DNA of 64,000 nt from Paralvinella palmiformis. Taxonomy: Eukaryota; Annelida; Polychaeta; Terebellida; Alvinellidae. The stretch covers positions 1 to 64,000 of the forward strand of contig JAODUP010000047.1 in assembly GCA_025642065.1 (NCBI GenBank), read 5' to 3'. A program made the translations under genes and the position numbers. The notes under the pieces were generated by a model that saw nothing but the letters and a program-made list of their open reading frames with translations, had not been told where the DNA came from and ran no database searches. This document shows positions 1-17,197 of the stretch, piece after piece; the first letter of the stretch is position 1; each line of letters opens with the position of its first letter.

Positions 1-6152
<6,152 letters not shown>

Positions 6153-6660
6153 CCAACTACTTCACAAAGATACTGAACTTCTTATCAATCGGGTACTCTA
6201 TTCTACTTCACAAAGGCAATAATCGTTAACAAATATTAAAGAAATATGAGGATAAAATGGTGCCTTGGGGACTACCCTTTCTTACATTAAAATATGCACT
6301 GAATTTACAATGTCACTTAACAATGGTCTTAATGCATAAATATCATCTACAGGATTAAACCCAATGATGACAAGTAAGATTCCGAGATGTAGCCACCCCC
6401 CATGTTGATAAAATCATGACACGTTCACTAATCTATAGATTGGTTATTTTCGTTGTCGAATGATTAAAATGATTAAAATTGATATTTACAACATCAAATC
6501 GTAATCCTTTACTAGAAGTAGAAATATACGGAATAATGTGTCACAAAAACGTCAGTAAGTAGTAAGTCGGTGGTATAACATCTCGGATATTGTATACCCG
6601 GGAATCATCAATAATACCAAACACAGCTTGCTAATACAGATAATTGTCAATATTTGATTG

Positions 6661-6666
6661 TTTATT
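6661..6666 (-). terminator. Polyadenylation signal AATAAA
   Basis: TTTATT on the plus strand is AATAAA on the minus strand, about 230 bp past the stop of the 254-aa frame. It is also preserved in the segmental duplicate. Confidence 0.35.
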
Positions 6667-6893
6667 GGAAAATATAAATAATATAATAATATATATTTCA
6701 TGTATTACTTACAGATGTACATGGAAAGATAACATAAAACGTAATTAAATATATCATCATTTCTTAGTTATACATCGGTAATTCGAGCATTATCCTGTGT
6801 GTCTTCCTTCTGTGTTCGTCTTTGTGGAATGTCGGTAGAGTGACTCAACAAAATGTCGATTTTCCATAGACAAACCACACATACTAGCTCCAA

Positions 6894-7658
6894 TCACCAA
6901 TGATTCAACCTTGTGTATGGAGTATAAGGCTGATACCTGGTACATCTCTGATATCGTTTAGTTGTTGGAGACTTTGGTGTCATAGATCGGCAGTGCGACT
7001 GTTCTGAAAATATTTCTGAATTGATCGGGGAAAACTCTTGAAACACATCATGACAGACGAAGGGTGACCACATCTGCCTGTTGAATGGATAAGGAAGTGT
7101 TTGGTGTTGATTTGGAATCTGGTTGGCATGTGTCTTTTGAGATTGTTCTTGTAAACTGTTGCAAGTGTTATGATAGCGTTGTTTTCGCGTTCCAGTATTT
7201 CTCCCGACAATAGAGATCAGATCTTCTATACTGTATTTAACTCTATCACTAGTATCGGGAATCAGACCGACATGTTGTCTTTTTGGTACCGGACCAAGTG
7301 ACCTGTTTGATCCCGGCACGATGAAATTTAGCCTCGCAACGTTGTCCTTCGGGATCATTTTGTTCGGTGAAAATTCGGATTTCGTTGTGATGCAAGAAAC
7401 TGAGCTTTCATCATTGATGTCCCAGGCGAATGGTCGCCATATTTTCGGCGAAGCTAAACTCTTCAACTCTTCTGACATACGAAGTGATCCAGAACACGTC
7501 TGTCCGGACACATACTGCTCCTGACATTCGCCGAATGTGTGAGGCCGGATGTTGTGATCAGTGATCCTGTCGTCAGAATTACAGTGATTGATGTTCTCAG
7601 AATTGTCCCCAGAAACTCGGATTGGCTCGATAACAATTATTCTTGGACAATGCTCCAT
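6894..7658 (-). CDS. WRPF-motif, zinc-finger-derived family protein, 254 aa (copy 1)
   Basis: I do not recognise this as a named gene. The intronless frame starts MEHCPRIIVIEPIR and contains a strongly conserved SPKIWRPFAWD motif (about residues 70-80), NFIVPGS (about 111-117) and YSIEDLI (about 141-147). The last 25 residues align with the single C2H2 finger of the 203-aa relative at 11571: SPTTKRYQRC against SPTTNKCDIC. The first zinc-binding Cys is lost here and the His spacing is broken, so the finger is probably dead. WRPF and YSIEDLI resemble Groucho-binding peptides (WRPW-type and eh1-type); that is inference. A TATA element lies about 80 bp upstream and a polyadenylation signal about 230 bp downstream. 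It could be a young host gene family or the ORF of an unrecognised mobile element. Confidence 0.55.
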   Translation of the reverse strand: MEHCPRIIVIEPIRVSGDNSENINHCNSDDRITDHNIRPHTFGECQEQYVSGQTCSGSLRMSEELKSLASPKIWRPFAWDINDESSVSCITTKSEFSPNKMIPKDNVARLNFIVPGSNRSLGPVPKRQHVGLIPDTSDRVKYSIEDLISIVGRNTGTRKQRYHNTCNSLQEQSQKTHANQIPNQHQTLPYPFNRQMWSPFVCHDVFQEFSPINSEIFSEQSHCRSMTPKSPTTKRYQRCTRYQPYTPYTRLNHW

Positions 7659-7737
7659 TATAAATAATGATCAGAGTCCAAGTGCTCGAATCGTCTTTTT
7701 TGTTTACGAAGTGATGTAAACTCTCACTCAGAGATGC

Positions 7738-7743
7738 TATATA
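7738..7743 (-). promoter_or_regulatory. TATA element upstream of the 254-aa gene
   Basis: On the minus strand gggtatatagcatc lies about 80 bp before the ATG at 7658. The same element is kept in the duplicated copy (15745-15750). A start of transcription near 7708 would leave a short leader. Confidence 0.35.
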
Positions 7744-8105
7744 CCCGCCATTATGTCTATCAACTGCCATTTACCGCAATTTCGTAATAATCAATTACAC
7801 TTTGCTAGTTAAAACAATTTGCGTTTGTTTGTTTGTTTGTGTTGGATTCAAAAGCGAGTAAATGTTGTGGCATCTATTGACCAATAAACAAAACTGTCAC
7901 CTTCCCAACTGTCATTTATCCAGCCTTTGTCGTTGTAATCATAAACTCTATTCTTTTTCATTTCTAATGAACGATGACTTCATTTTAATGGTTTCTGCCA
8001 CTTAGTGGCATTTAATTGACACTAGATCACAATAACAGCCAAAACTGTGATATTTAGAGTTTTATTTATGACACGGTCTAGTATTTATTGTTATAGTTAT
8101 GTGAA

Positions 8106-9068
8106 TATAAATAACTTGAAACCGAAAATTATAATGTCATGTTCTTATTTCTAATTCTGGCTGTAAGAGGCATCGATTACGAGATAAATCTTTAGATAAT
8201 GGGAGCTGAGAACCTCAAAGACGAAGCCAGCATAATTAATTAGCGTCAAATAAATCATTATTCGCCACAACCTCGTTTTAAACTGTTCAAATTTCTGATC
8301 GTTCATAGGTAATCTTTAATCCCACCAATTGTATAACTTCATATAAAATAAAGTGGTATTTGTCTGTACACGGGAGCCCGGTGGATGTATGGGGCTCTCC
8401 TTTATGTTGCCTATACTAGTCTATACAGGGATGTGACGCCCTCGGTGTGTTTGTTTTTGTAATTTTTATAACGATTTAATAAAGACGATGTGGAATACGT
8501 AACAAAGGTTAAAAAAGGCCAAATGGAGTGTTTGTGGTCTTTGTTTGACAAAGATAACGTCACATTCCGAAAGATACTCGATTGAAGTTTCGGCCATGTG
8601 AGATGCTAGCAAATCAAGTTTTTTTCCGTGAACTTTAAATAGGCTAAACAAACCTACATATATTTGTTTTGTAATTTTTGGAGGATTGTTGGCCTAAATG
8701 ACAATTTTTAAACTTCACCTGCCATTAAAATGACGTACCATTCATATACTATCATACTATATATGCAAAGATAATACTGTATCTGGCACAATTGTATTTA
8801 ATATTTTATCTATGTGGCTGTCTCAAGGATAATGTATTTTAAAGGTTATAAGTTTCCCTTACCAACAAGTATTAATGATATACGTGCCATGATAGTCCAT
8901 GAAACTTTTATTACATCTGATTTAGACAAACATAATTTCCTCTATCTTTAAATCAACCCAGTTTAGACCTACTTATTTTCTATATTCTAGTCACCATGTA
9001 TCATATTTTTGAACTTGTGTTTTATTCTATGTGTAGTTCAGTGTTTTATCAGATATTCTTTTTTTCTC
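8106..9068. other. Intergenic, no feature seen
   Basis: About 960 bp of AT-rich sequence with no supported gene, RNA or element. A 61-codon minus-strand frame at 8466-8651 has no recognisable features. Confidence 0.5.
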
Positions 9069-9617
9069 ACTCGATCTATTTTAGGTTGATTCATAAATAA
9101 CTAAAGACATTTAAAAGTTTGCTAAGAAAAACCATTTTTGTAAAGTAGAAAAAGTAAGCCTTTTGTGCATTAGGTAGGCTAAATAAGCCTCAAGATGATG
9201 AGGCGAAGTGAAAGATAAAACATACTTAGACATAGCTTGGCCTAGGTTTGAACCCAAGTGCTATAGATCTGTGGCTAACCGTGCTACCAGTTAGGCCATG
9301 AATGATGATTGATGTTTTACGGCCACTTTTGTGTACAACGTAGGCTAAATGGGCCGAGCGACCTACAAAGGTAATGAAACGAAGTGAAAGACGAAACAAC
9401 CTTCAGACATGCCCACGCCGGAATTCGAACACGGGTGGTAGTGATATGTGGACCAGCACGCTACCGCTAGACCACGCAGGCGCCCAGTTAGGCCATGGAG
9501 CTGCCCGAGCAGTAATATTAAATCGATAACAGATTGATAAATGGATAAAAAAAGAGTAAGAGTATAAGATTATATGAAATATATTTCCACGTTGAGTTAA
9601 TAGTGTTCTGACGTCTA
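9069..9617. repeat. Dispersed direct repeat block, copy 2 (partner 5632-6152)
   Basis: Begins with the actcgatctattttagg motif that also follows the homopolymer block, then carries two SINEs in a row: a tRNA-like one at about 9190-9296 and family A at 9309-9485, both reading on the minus strand. It ends with the same flank, up to gtgttctgacgtc. Confidence 0.8.
9309..9485 (-). mobile_element. tRNA-derived SINE, family A
   Basis: Near-identical to the copy at 5847-6022, with the tRNA-like head at the high-coordinate end and intact A- and B-box motifs. Confidence 0.7.
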
Positions 9618-9644
9618 CATGTCATAACTAGCAGCGTATTTTTA

Positions 9645-9770
9645 ACTACTTAACTCTAGCACATGGGTTCAAACCCAGGCTGGTCTATGTCTGAACGGTG
9701 TTTCATCTATAAATTGACCTAATTAACGCTGTAGTGTTACTTGACCTATTTAACTTAGAGAGTGTTGGTT
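9645..9770 (+). mobile_element. Degenerate tRNA-SINE fragment
   Basis: A B-box-like gggttcaaaccc is followed by a weakened version of the shared SINE tail (ctatgtctgaacggtgtttcatc). The 5' part is too diverged to delimit. From 9771 to 10330 I see nothing. Confidence 0.45.
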
Positions 9771-10329
9771 GAAAATTGGCTATAAAACAGTAAATTAGCA
9801 TTTATTTTAATCTGAAATGTTCAATTGGTATTATTTATTTTGACTATTCAGGTTTAGACGGTTTGTTATCGAGTGACTTTTAATTAAATATAATCACCAA
9901 AACTGTCCTACATATTCTATACATGTCTGTGCAAATTTGAAAAAAAAATCCTATTTTTAGATTGATATATCATATTGTTTTATTTACTAGGAGACTATGA
10001 TCTAAGGTACACGTCAATTCATTAAATGTTCGTCATATCCTAGCGGGATACTTTATTGGAAAGTAAGTGAATAGAACGGAAAATAGGAGGTTACTTGTCC
10101 TACAACAGACCATTCTGCCTTATTATTTATCATAATTGAGAATCTACACTCTGACTGGATAGACTTTTATTTTAAGTTGGTTCAGAGTGATTAACCATTA
10201 TATTGCTGTTACTCGATAAATATTTAGCTGCAGTTTAGATGATGATTAAAAAACAAATCTTTATGTCACCATCGTTTGTTCTACAAATTACAATCTTTTT
10301 TCTCTAATGTATTATGGCGTTTTTTTATA

Positions 10330-11402
10330 CAAATGGTATTTTAACTTAACTGCAGTTATTAAGTGGAATGGTCGTGTACACAATGCTTTTATGTTTAGTG
10401 TCACAGAGGTACCAGACAAGGCAGTTTATTATCGACACTTTTATTTAATATGTTTTTATCTCAACTTTTATATGAATTAGATGGTGTAAATCAAGGCTTA
10501 CGTGTTGGTTCTCGCTTGTACAACTGTTTTGCGTACGCTGATGATGTGAGTAATTTTGCTTCTACTGTGTCAGGAGTACAACAACTCATTAATATATGTT
10601 CGGAATACAGCCTAATGTGGCGTTTTAAATTTGGAATTAAAAAACGGGGGTTGCTTAATACCAGCTTACTATGTAAATATATGTGACAAGGAGCCTATGT
10701 TATATTTAGGTAATAACCAATTACACAATTCCGACTCAATTGATATCCTGGGTGTTATGTGTTTCCATTAAAATATTAATTTCAATCAGTATGTTGATAA
10801 TCGTATTACTAAATGTAGAAACAGTTATTTTCCACTGTTTGATGTTATCCCGGTGTTATGTCCGACACTAACTCTTATTTATTTCGCACTATTTGTCAAT
10901 AAACATTATTGTATGGTCTCGACGCTGTTGATTTAAATAACAATATGATGAAATAATTAGAAAATCGGCAAGGTGGTATCTTTTAATACTATGCTTATAA
11001 AATCAGTCACCTCATTGTATACTTGAATTTTAAAAGTTAATCCCTTTACGTTTAACTGCATTTATGGCTTGTAGTAAAATTATTCCAGATACAATAACAC
11101 ACACTAGATTGTGTTTTTACTAAATATGTTCCGTGCCATAGCATGTGCCGTGATGGAGTTATAGACTCACTTAGTCAACTTATACATTGTGCTAATTTTA
11201 TTAAGCCATGGTCTGACGAGTATTTAATGTCGGTTCTATTGACCAAAGCATTTTAGTTTATACTGATATTTAAATATTATTATTATACACAGTTTTAGTA
11301 TTCATATATTTGTAATGTATTTTATTATTTTGGTTTTTATTTCTATGTATTTCCCCAATCTTGGGGGTTGAAATTAAATAAAAAATAAATAAATAAATAT
11401 TA
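10330..11402 (+). mobile_element. Non-LTR retrotransposon fragment with degenerate reverse transcriptase
   Basis: Broken plus-strand frames reconstruct the middle and end of a LINE reverse transcriptase: RGTRQGSLLS near 10405, the catalytic block FAYADD near 10530, a WRFKFG block near 10620, LGV near 10750 and an LENRQGG-like block near 10960. Stops and frameshifts interrupt it (for example after CKYM at 10684). The 3' end near 11350-11402 has a hairpin (ccaatcttggggg) and ends in an AAATAAATAAAT-type tail. The 5' half is absent, as expected of a 5'-truncated insertion. Confidence 0.8.
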
Positions 11403-11570
11403 AATGCAACAGAATAGTTTTTCGCTGATCGATTATATTTCACTCCAACATGTAGAAAATAATGTTTGCTGTTTGCTTGTCTGCGCTTTTCATATGAATG
11501 TGAGAGAAAAAGAATACGATGTTTGACATATTTCATTATTTTATTACATAAATAAAACAGCTAATATTTA

Positions 11571-12182
11571 TTAATTCGGATGTTTTTTCGTTTTATGTCT
11601 GCTCAGACTTTGTCGACTTGCCAGTAACTTCCCACAAATGTCACATTTATTCGTTGTAGGTGATCTACGCACTCTAGTCTTTCTGGAGAGTGACGTATCA
11701 TGGTAACAGTCATTTCCAATTTCATTATTTCTGTTGGCACCAGGAATGAGATTCTCAACCGGACTGTACATTTTTGATCGCTTTAAAACCTGACCACACA
11801 ATGCACTTGATCCAGGTACGATGAAATTTGGCGTCGTGGTGATGTCATTCTGGATAAATGCTTTTGGTGATAGTCTGGAGTTTGTTTTGATAATATCAAC
11901 AACTGGTGTGCAGTCTTCAGTATCCCATGCGAATGGTCGCCATATATTTGGTGAATCGGAGCTTTTCAATTCTTTCTTGCTCCTGATAGAATCATGCAAC
12001 GTGATATTTGTGTCTTTTGAGAATTCAGTTGACACAAACAGTTGCTGATATTCGTCAGTTAAATGACACGACCTGTTCTGATAGGTTCTTCTGTCACCAG
12101 ATGTTTCACAATTGATGTCCTGAAAAGTGTCATCCAAAACCCGGATTGGCTTGATAACAATTACCCTCGGATAATGTTCCAT
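11571..12182 (-). CDS. Single C2H2 zinc-finger protein with WRPF motif, 203 aa
   Basis: An intronless frame starting MEHYPRVIVIKPIR. It shares with the 254-aa neighbours the N-terminus, a SPNIWRPFAWD motif (about residues 78-88), NFIVPGS (about 118-124) and YSPVENLI (about 140-147). Unlike them it ends with a well-formed C2H2 finger, CDICGKLLASRQSLSRHKTKKH (2-residue Cys spacing, 4-residue His spacing), two residues before the stop. One finger binds DNA weakly alone, so dimerisation or a partner would be needed. Its upstream region (12490-12610) is also recognisably related to that of the 254-aa genes, so the whole locus was duplicated. I think this is the least decayed member; specific function unknown. 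Confidence 0.65.
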   Translation of the reverse strand: MEHYPRVIVIKPIRVLDDTFQDINCETSGDRRTYQNRSCHLTDEYQQLFVSTEFSKDTNITLHDSIRSKKELKSSDSPNIWRPFAWDTEDCTPVVDIIKTNSRLSPKAFIQNDITTTPNFIVPGSSALCGQVLKRSKMYSPVENLIPGANRNNEIGNDCYHDTSLSRKTRVRRSPTTNKCDICGKLLASRQSLSRHKTKKHPN

Positions 12183-13884
12183 TATAACAATAACAATATT
12201 GATCTATCAACGTCAAGTATCTATGGCGAATTATTCAAGGAAGTGACGTCAACTCTGGCACAAAGAGGTTTTATATTTGGTATCATTCTCTATTGATCAC
12301 AATTTATCATAATTATTATTTTATAATTACATTTTAGCAGATAACTCAATTAACGTTAGTTTAGTTTATTTGTAACAATAGACAAATAGAAGCTGTGACA
12401 TCTGTCAAATCATACAAAAACTGTGATCATTATATAAGAATATTGGCATGTTGGACCATGTTTGTACTCATGAGGCAATTCACATTGTTGTTTTAAATCA
12501 GTGACAGTTTTATATTGTGTATACGGTATGGCATTTAACTGAAAGTAGATCACTAAGTAAAGAACAGCCATAAACTGTGAAATATAGAATTGATTGGCAT
12601 TAAATGTCACTTGCTTTTTATTGTCATGGCAGCCAGATATTCATCTCTGTGTAATGCTATATACTCCAAGGCATTTATGATACCTTAATAAAGTGTATTG
12701 TAATTTTAAACACGAAATGTGTTTGTTTAAAATAATTATAAATTTTACACTTCTAATTAGAGCTGAGAGGAAGCAATTTTATGTTATAAAGGATTGTTGT
12801 ACTTTTCGTATTGTAATTGTACTACTCACATTAAATATTTAAATGATATTTTTAGAATAAACAATATATGATCATTTGGAATACGATATGTGTGGAATAA
12901 AGGTATTTCATATATTTATTTAGTTAATTAGTTTATTATACTGTTAATCTTTGTGGTAATATAGAGTTGGTGATTAACCAGTCAAAGTTATGTTGTATGT
13001 CAATACAATTGAAGGTCCAAAACTCATTACAATCTTTATAAGTGGTCACCATTCTTGCAAATAGACCTATATAGCATCAGGACTCTTTTCCAACTTTCAC
13101 ATATGACAAAAGCGGTGATTATAATAATAATAATTACAAAACTTCTAATGCTCAAATATCTTCGAAAAGAATCGATTTGAATAGCCCTCCTACTACCTGG
13201 TTTGGGCAAATTCATAGTCCAGGTATCATGGAAAATTAATCAATAAATGATCAGATGGAGTGGAATCTTGAGAAGGATAAGCGAGTCTGAAAAGATGAGT
13301 TTTTAAATAGTGACGGTAGATGGAAGACATTTACGCTTCTTGTATTCTAGTCATATGGCATGTGTCTTCTTGTCAGTTGGGTGATATATTCTACTTCACA
13401 AAAATATGTTCTTTCCGGGAAACGCTTTAATCAAAACAAAACAGACGGCGGTAAGACATTTTTATTTATTAGGAAATTTGTTTACACGGTTTAAATTCCG
13501 TATTTTTTAAGACCAGTTTTCCAATCAAAATATATCTTTAGCGTCAGCATTACTATAATAATATTAAAACCGTGGCAATAATGACGCTAAAAGTAACTAT
13601 TTTAATTACCTTGTCTAACATCATTCCAGATCAATGATATCATCGTTCATTAATCTATATAAATGCCTGTATCTCGTGTTATTCAGTAATTAAACGAGAT
13701 AACACAATTTTCATAATATTTTATTATTATTGACGGGTGACTTTTGCCAGTCAACAAATTTGTTTTCTTTCACACCACTTTCCTATTATTTAAGTCTACT
13801 GTTTGTGGTTCAACATATACTCCAACAAATGTTCCAGAAATAGGACACCATTAACTCATATAAACTTATATAAAGATATATAAA
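12183..13884. other. Intergenic AT-rich stretch
   Basis: The first ~450 bp resemble the upstream regions of the 254-aa genes (ggcatttaactg, agatcac, acagccataaactgtg). The remainder to 13884 holds no feature I can support. Confidence 0.4.
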
Positions 13885-14002
13885 ACCTGAGTTAAAACCC
13901 AGACCGAGTTATGTCAGAAGGGTGTTTGATCTTTCACTTCGCGTCATAACCGTTGGAGGTCGTTCTGCCCATTTAGCCAATCTTATGCACAAAAGTGGTC
14001 TT
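13885..14002 (+). mobile_element. tRNA-SINE tail fragment
   Basis: A B-box-like gttaaaaccc is followed by the common tail (ctttcacttcgcgtc, cccatttagcc, gcacaaaagtggtc). It immediately precedes the segmental duplication. Confidence 0.5.
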
Positions 14003-14247
14003 ATATTTTTTACATTCAAAATAACTACTCGATTTACTCAACGCTGTTGAACGTGTGAACCATCTTCACTTGTTGAGCTTAGTCGTAAGCTACTTCTACT
14101 TCACAAAGATACTGAACTTATGTTCTCTGTTCTTGGGGATTACCATTTCTTACATTAAAATATGCACTGAATTTACCCTGTCACTTAACAATGGTCTTAA
14201 TCCATAAATATTATCTACAGGATTAAACCTAATGATGACAAGTAAGA

Positions 14248-14421
14248 TTCCGAGATGTAGCCACCCTCCATGTTGCCGGCAAATATTAGAAATGCGTCGA
14301 CTATTGGAAATTTTAAGTCTCTTCTAAAAACACACCTATTTAAGGTCGCTTTCACAGATAAATAATTATTATCTTTGAAATCATTACAGGGTTTTCCGAG
14401 ATGTAGCCACCTTCCATGTTG
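14248..14421 (+). mobile_element. Short 5'-truncated LINE end with 28-bp target-site duplication
   Basis: The insert 14276-14393 ends a LINE ORF2: its frame reads LPANIRNASTIGNFKSLLKT, the usual C-terminal LP..IR....FK..LKTHLF signature of CR1/L2-like elements, then a stop. It is flanked by 14248-14275 and 14394-14421, which match at 27 of 28 positions (ttccgagatgtagccacc and so on). The sister duplication at ~6370-6410 has the empty site, so insertion followed the duplication. Confidence 0.8.
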
Positions 14422-14902
14422 ATAAAATCATGACACGTTCACTAATCTATAGATTGGTTATTTTCGTTGTCGAATGATTAAAATGATTAAAATTGATATT
14501 TACAACATCAAATCGTAATCCTTTACTAGAAGTAGAAATATACGGAATAATGTGTCACAAAAACGTCAGTAAGTAGTAAGTCGGTGGTATAACATCTCGG
14601 ATATTGTATACCGGGAATCATCAATAATACCAAACACAGCTAATACAGATAATTGTCAATATTTGATTGTTTATTGGAAAATATAAATAATATAATAATA
14701 TATATTTCATGTATTACTTACAGATGTACATGGAAAGATAACATAAAACGTAATTAAATATATCATCATTTCTTAGTTATACATCGGTAATTCGAACATT
14801 ATCCTGTGTGTCTTCCTTCTGTGTTCGTCTTTGTGGAATGTCGGTAGAGTGACTCAACAAAATGTCGATTTTCCATAGACAAGCCACACATACTAGCTCC
14901 AA

Positions 14903-15667
14903 TCACCAATGATTCAACCTTGTGTATGGAGTATAAGGCTGATACCTGGTACATCTCTGATACCGTTTAGTTGTAGGAGACTTCGGTGTCATATATCGGC
15001 AGTGCGACTGTTCTGAAAATATTTCTGAATTGATCGGGGAAAACTCTTGAAACACATCATGACAGACGAAGGGTGACCACATCTGCCTGTTGAATGGATA
15101 AGGAAGTGTTTGGTGTTGATTTGGAATCTGGTTGGCATGTGTCTTTTGAGATTGTTCTTGTAAACTGTTGCAAGTGTTATGATGGCGTTGTTTTCGCGTT
15201 CCAGTATTTCTCCCGACAATAGAGATCAGATCTTCTATACTGTATTTAACTCTATCACTAGTATCGAGAATCAGACCGACAGGTTGTCTTTTTGGTACCG
15301 GACCACGTGACTTGTTTGATCCCGGCACGATGAAATTTAGACTCGCAACGTTGTCATTCGGGATCGTTTTGTTCTGTGAAAATCCGGACTTCATGGTGAT
15401 GCAAGAAACTGAGCTTTCATCATTGATGTCCCAGGCGAATGGTCGCCATATTTTCGGCGAAGCTAAACTCTTCAACTCTTCTGACATACGAAGTGATCCA
15501 GAACACGTCTGTCCGGACACATACTGCTCCTGACATTCGCCGAATGTGTGAGGCAGGATGTTGTGATCAGTGATCCTGTCGTCAGAAATACAGTGATTGG
15601 TGTTCTCAGAATTGTTGCCAGAATCTCGGATTGGCTCGATAACAATTATTCTTGGACAATGCTCCAT
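14903..15667 (-). CDS. WRPF-motif, zinc-finger-derived family protein, 254 aa (copy 2)
   Basis: Paralogue of the ORF at 6894-7658 with the same length and motifs (IWRPFAWD, NFIVPGS, YSIEDLI) and the same damaged C-terminal finger. By hand count 17 residues differ between the copies and about two thirds of the nucleotide differences change an amino acid, so constraint is weak overall. However, the differences are clustered: the ~150 bp around the IWRPFAWD block and the ~170 bp near the C-terminus are unchanged. A TATA element is kept at 15745-15750. No product can be named. Confidence 0.5.
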   Translation of the reverse strand: MEHCPRIIVIEPIRDSGNNSENTNHCISDDRITDHNILPHTFGECQEQYVSGQTCSGSLRMSEELKSLASPKIWRPFAWDINDESSVSCITMKSGFSQNKTIPNDNVASLNFIVPGSNKSRGPVPKRQPVGLILDTSDRVKYSIEDLISIVGRNTGTRKQRHHNTCNSLQEQSQKTHANQIPNQHQTLPYPFNRQMWSPFVCHDVFQEFSPINSEIFSEQSHCRYMTPKSPTTKRYQRCTRYQPYTPYTRLNHW

Positions 15668-16095
15668 TATAAAAAATGATCAGAGTCCAAGTGCTCGAAT
15701 CGTCTTTTGTTTACGAAGTTATGTAAACTCTAACTCAGAGATGCTATATACCCGCCATTATGTCTATCAACTGCCGTTTACCGCAATTAATTAAAAGTTA
15801 ATTACACATTGCTAGTTAATCCAATTTGTGTTTGTGTTGGATTCAAAAGCGAATAGATGTTGTGGCATCTGTTGACCAATAAACAAAACTGTCACCTTCC
15901 CAACTGTCATTTATCCAGCCTTTGTCGTTGTAATCATATACTCTATTCTTTTTCATTTCTAATGAACAATGACTTTATTTTAATGGTTTCTGCCACTTAG
16001 TGGCAATTAATTGACACTAAATCACAATAACAGCTAAAACTGTGATATTTAGAGTTTTATTTATGACACGGTTTATTAATTATTGTTATAGTTAT

Positions 16096-16892
16096 ATATA
16101 TATATTATATTGATTTAGACACATTTATTTGATTTAATAACATAAACTCAGCTCGAAATTGTTCATTTGATTTATTATAGACGTAAGTTTAGAAAGAAAA
16201 TAAGAGTCTATTCTATGTACTCGCTGAACCTTTCGGTACAAACCCAAATTTACAGTATTATAGTACAGTACTAACTACGTCTGTGAATCAGTTCAGTATA
16301 TATTATAGAAGGTTTAACAGGAAAAATCTCTGATTTTTATATCTCCTAATAACTTCTGTAATTTATGAAGTGATAAAAAGGGGACTGGTGAGATATTTGC
16401 ACATGTCTCGGTAAAAAAAGGCGCCTGAAGAAACGTCCAGAGTTTGAATTCACGGTTCGAGATTTTCTCTGCCTATGTCTTATTATACACCGCTAACACA
16501 CACACATTACTTTAACATGCGGTATCGTTTGATCTTTTGATGGTTTTGCTGTAGCCATGAACTGCTCAAACTCACAATATAATTTTCCTTCTTAGCCATC
16601 TTAAATATAATGATGACAATATTTGTATTTAATTGATCACACTTTGTTGTTTTAAAGATGAGAAGAAGCTTATCATCAGATAGGAACTTTTTTTTCATTA
16701 GTCAAACACGTCATCAAGATAATTTATTTAACGTATAACTTCCTTATTTTCAGCATCCAACCTTGAAAATGTAAACTATCGCCATTTTATGTTCACCTTT
16801 CTGCACCTGATAGGCTAAATGATTTGAGGTAAACGTTAACGAAGTGAAATAAATGGTGACCTCCAGACAAAGACTATCCGAGGTGTGGCTCC
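16096..16892. other. Intergenic, no feature seen
   Basis: About 800 bp, AT-rich, with a short TA run at 16095-16110. A 63-codon minus-strand frame at 16507-16698 is not recognisable. Confidence 0.45.
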
Positions 16893-17197
16893 AGTTGCTT
16901 TATTTTTCGGGGAGAATCCCCAGGCTGTCACTTATTCAGCACAGCCTTTATGTTGGAGTGGTCGAGAAACATCCTCCCCCACCACTCACAGGAAAGCAGT
17001 ACGGAAGGATGGAGCCGCAATACCCTCAGGGTGGTAACTGCCAGAATGTTTTACGTCCTCAGGGGGTCTTTTACACCCACGATGTTGTGAGTCGAGAAAT
17101 TAATCTCTGGAAATGTTTCGACCTCTTGCTGGGATCGAACCTGTGGTACTTAGCACCAAGTGCCGGGTGCTTTATCGCTAGGCTACCGGAGCTCACT
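16893..17197 (-). mobile_element. tRNA-derived SINE, family B
   Basis: Minus-strand copy of the family defined by the complete element at 50917-51282: a diverged tRNA-like head at 17197-17120 (cggtagcctagcgataaagc), the middle block gagattaatttctcg, and the tail ending in the cggggagaatccccaggctg inverted motif. About 60 bp of the middle are missing. Confidence 0.7.

Larger units (their letters stand above)
6160..8105. repeat. Segmental duplication, copy 1 (partner 14095-16095)
   Basis: About 1.95 kb is repeated in direct orientation near 14.1-16.1 kb. It covers the downstream flank, a 254-codon minus-strand ORF and its upstream region. Identity looks well above 95 percent by eye. The partner carries an extra 118-bp LINE insertion plus its target duplication. 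The flank 6275-6805 is also the inverted counterpart of part of the tandem unit at 1-5359. Confidence 0.9.
14095..16095. repeat. Segmental duplication, copy 2 (partner 6160-8105)
   Basis: Direct repeat of 6160-8105. It differs by scattered substitutions, small indels and the 118-bp LINE insertion at 14276-14393. Confidence 0.9.

Noticed and set aside
7321..7524. Plus-strand frame containing QANGRHIFGEAKLFNSS, also kept at 15312 and 11821
   Set aside because: It is the antisense shadow of the IWRPFAWD region. The sense strand has the start, the shared motifs and the zinc finger.
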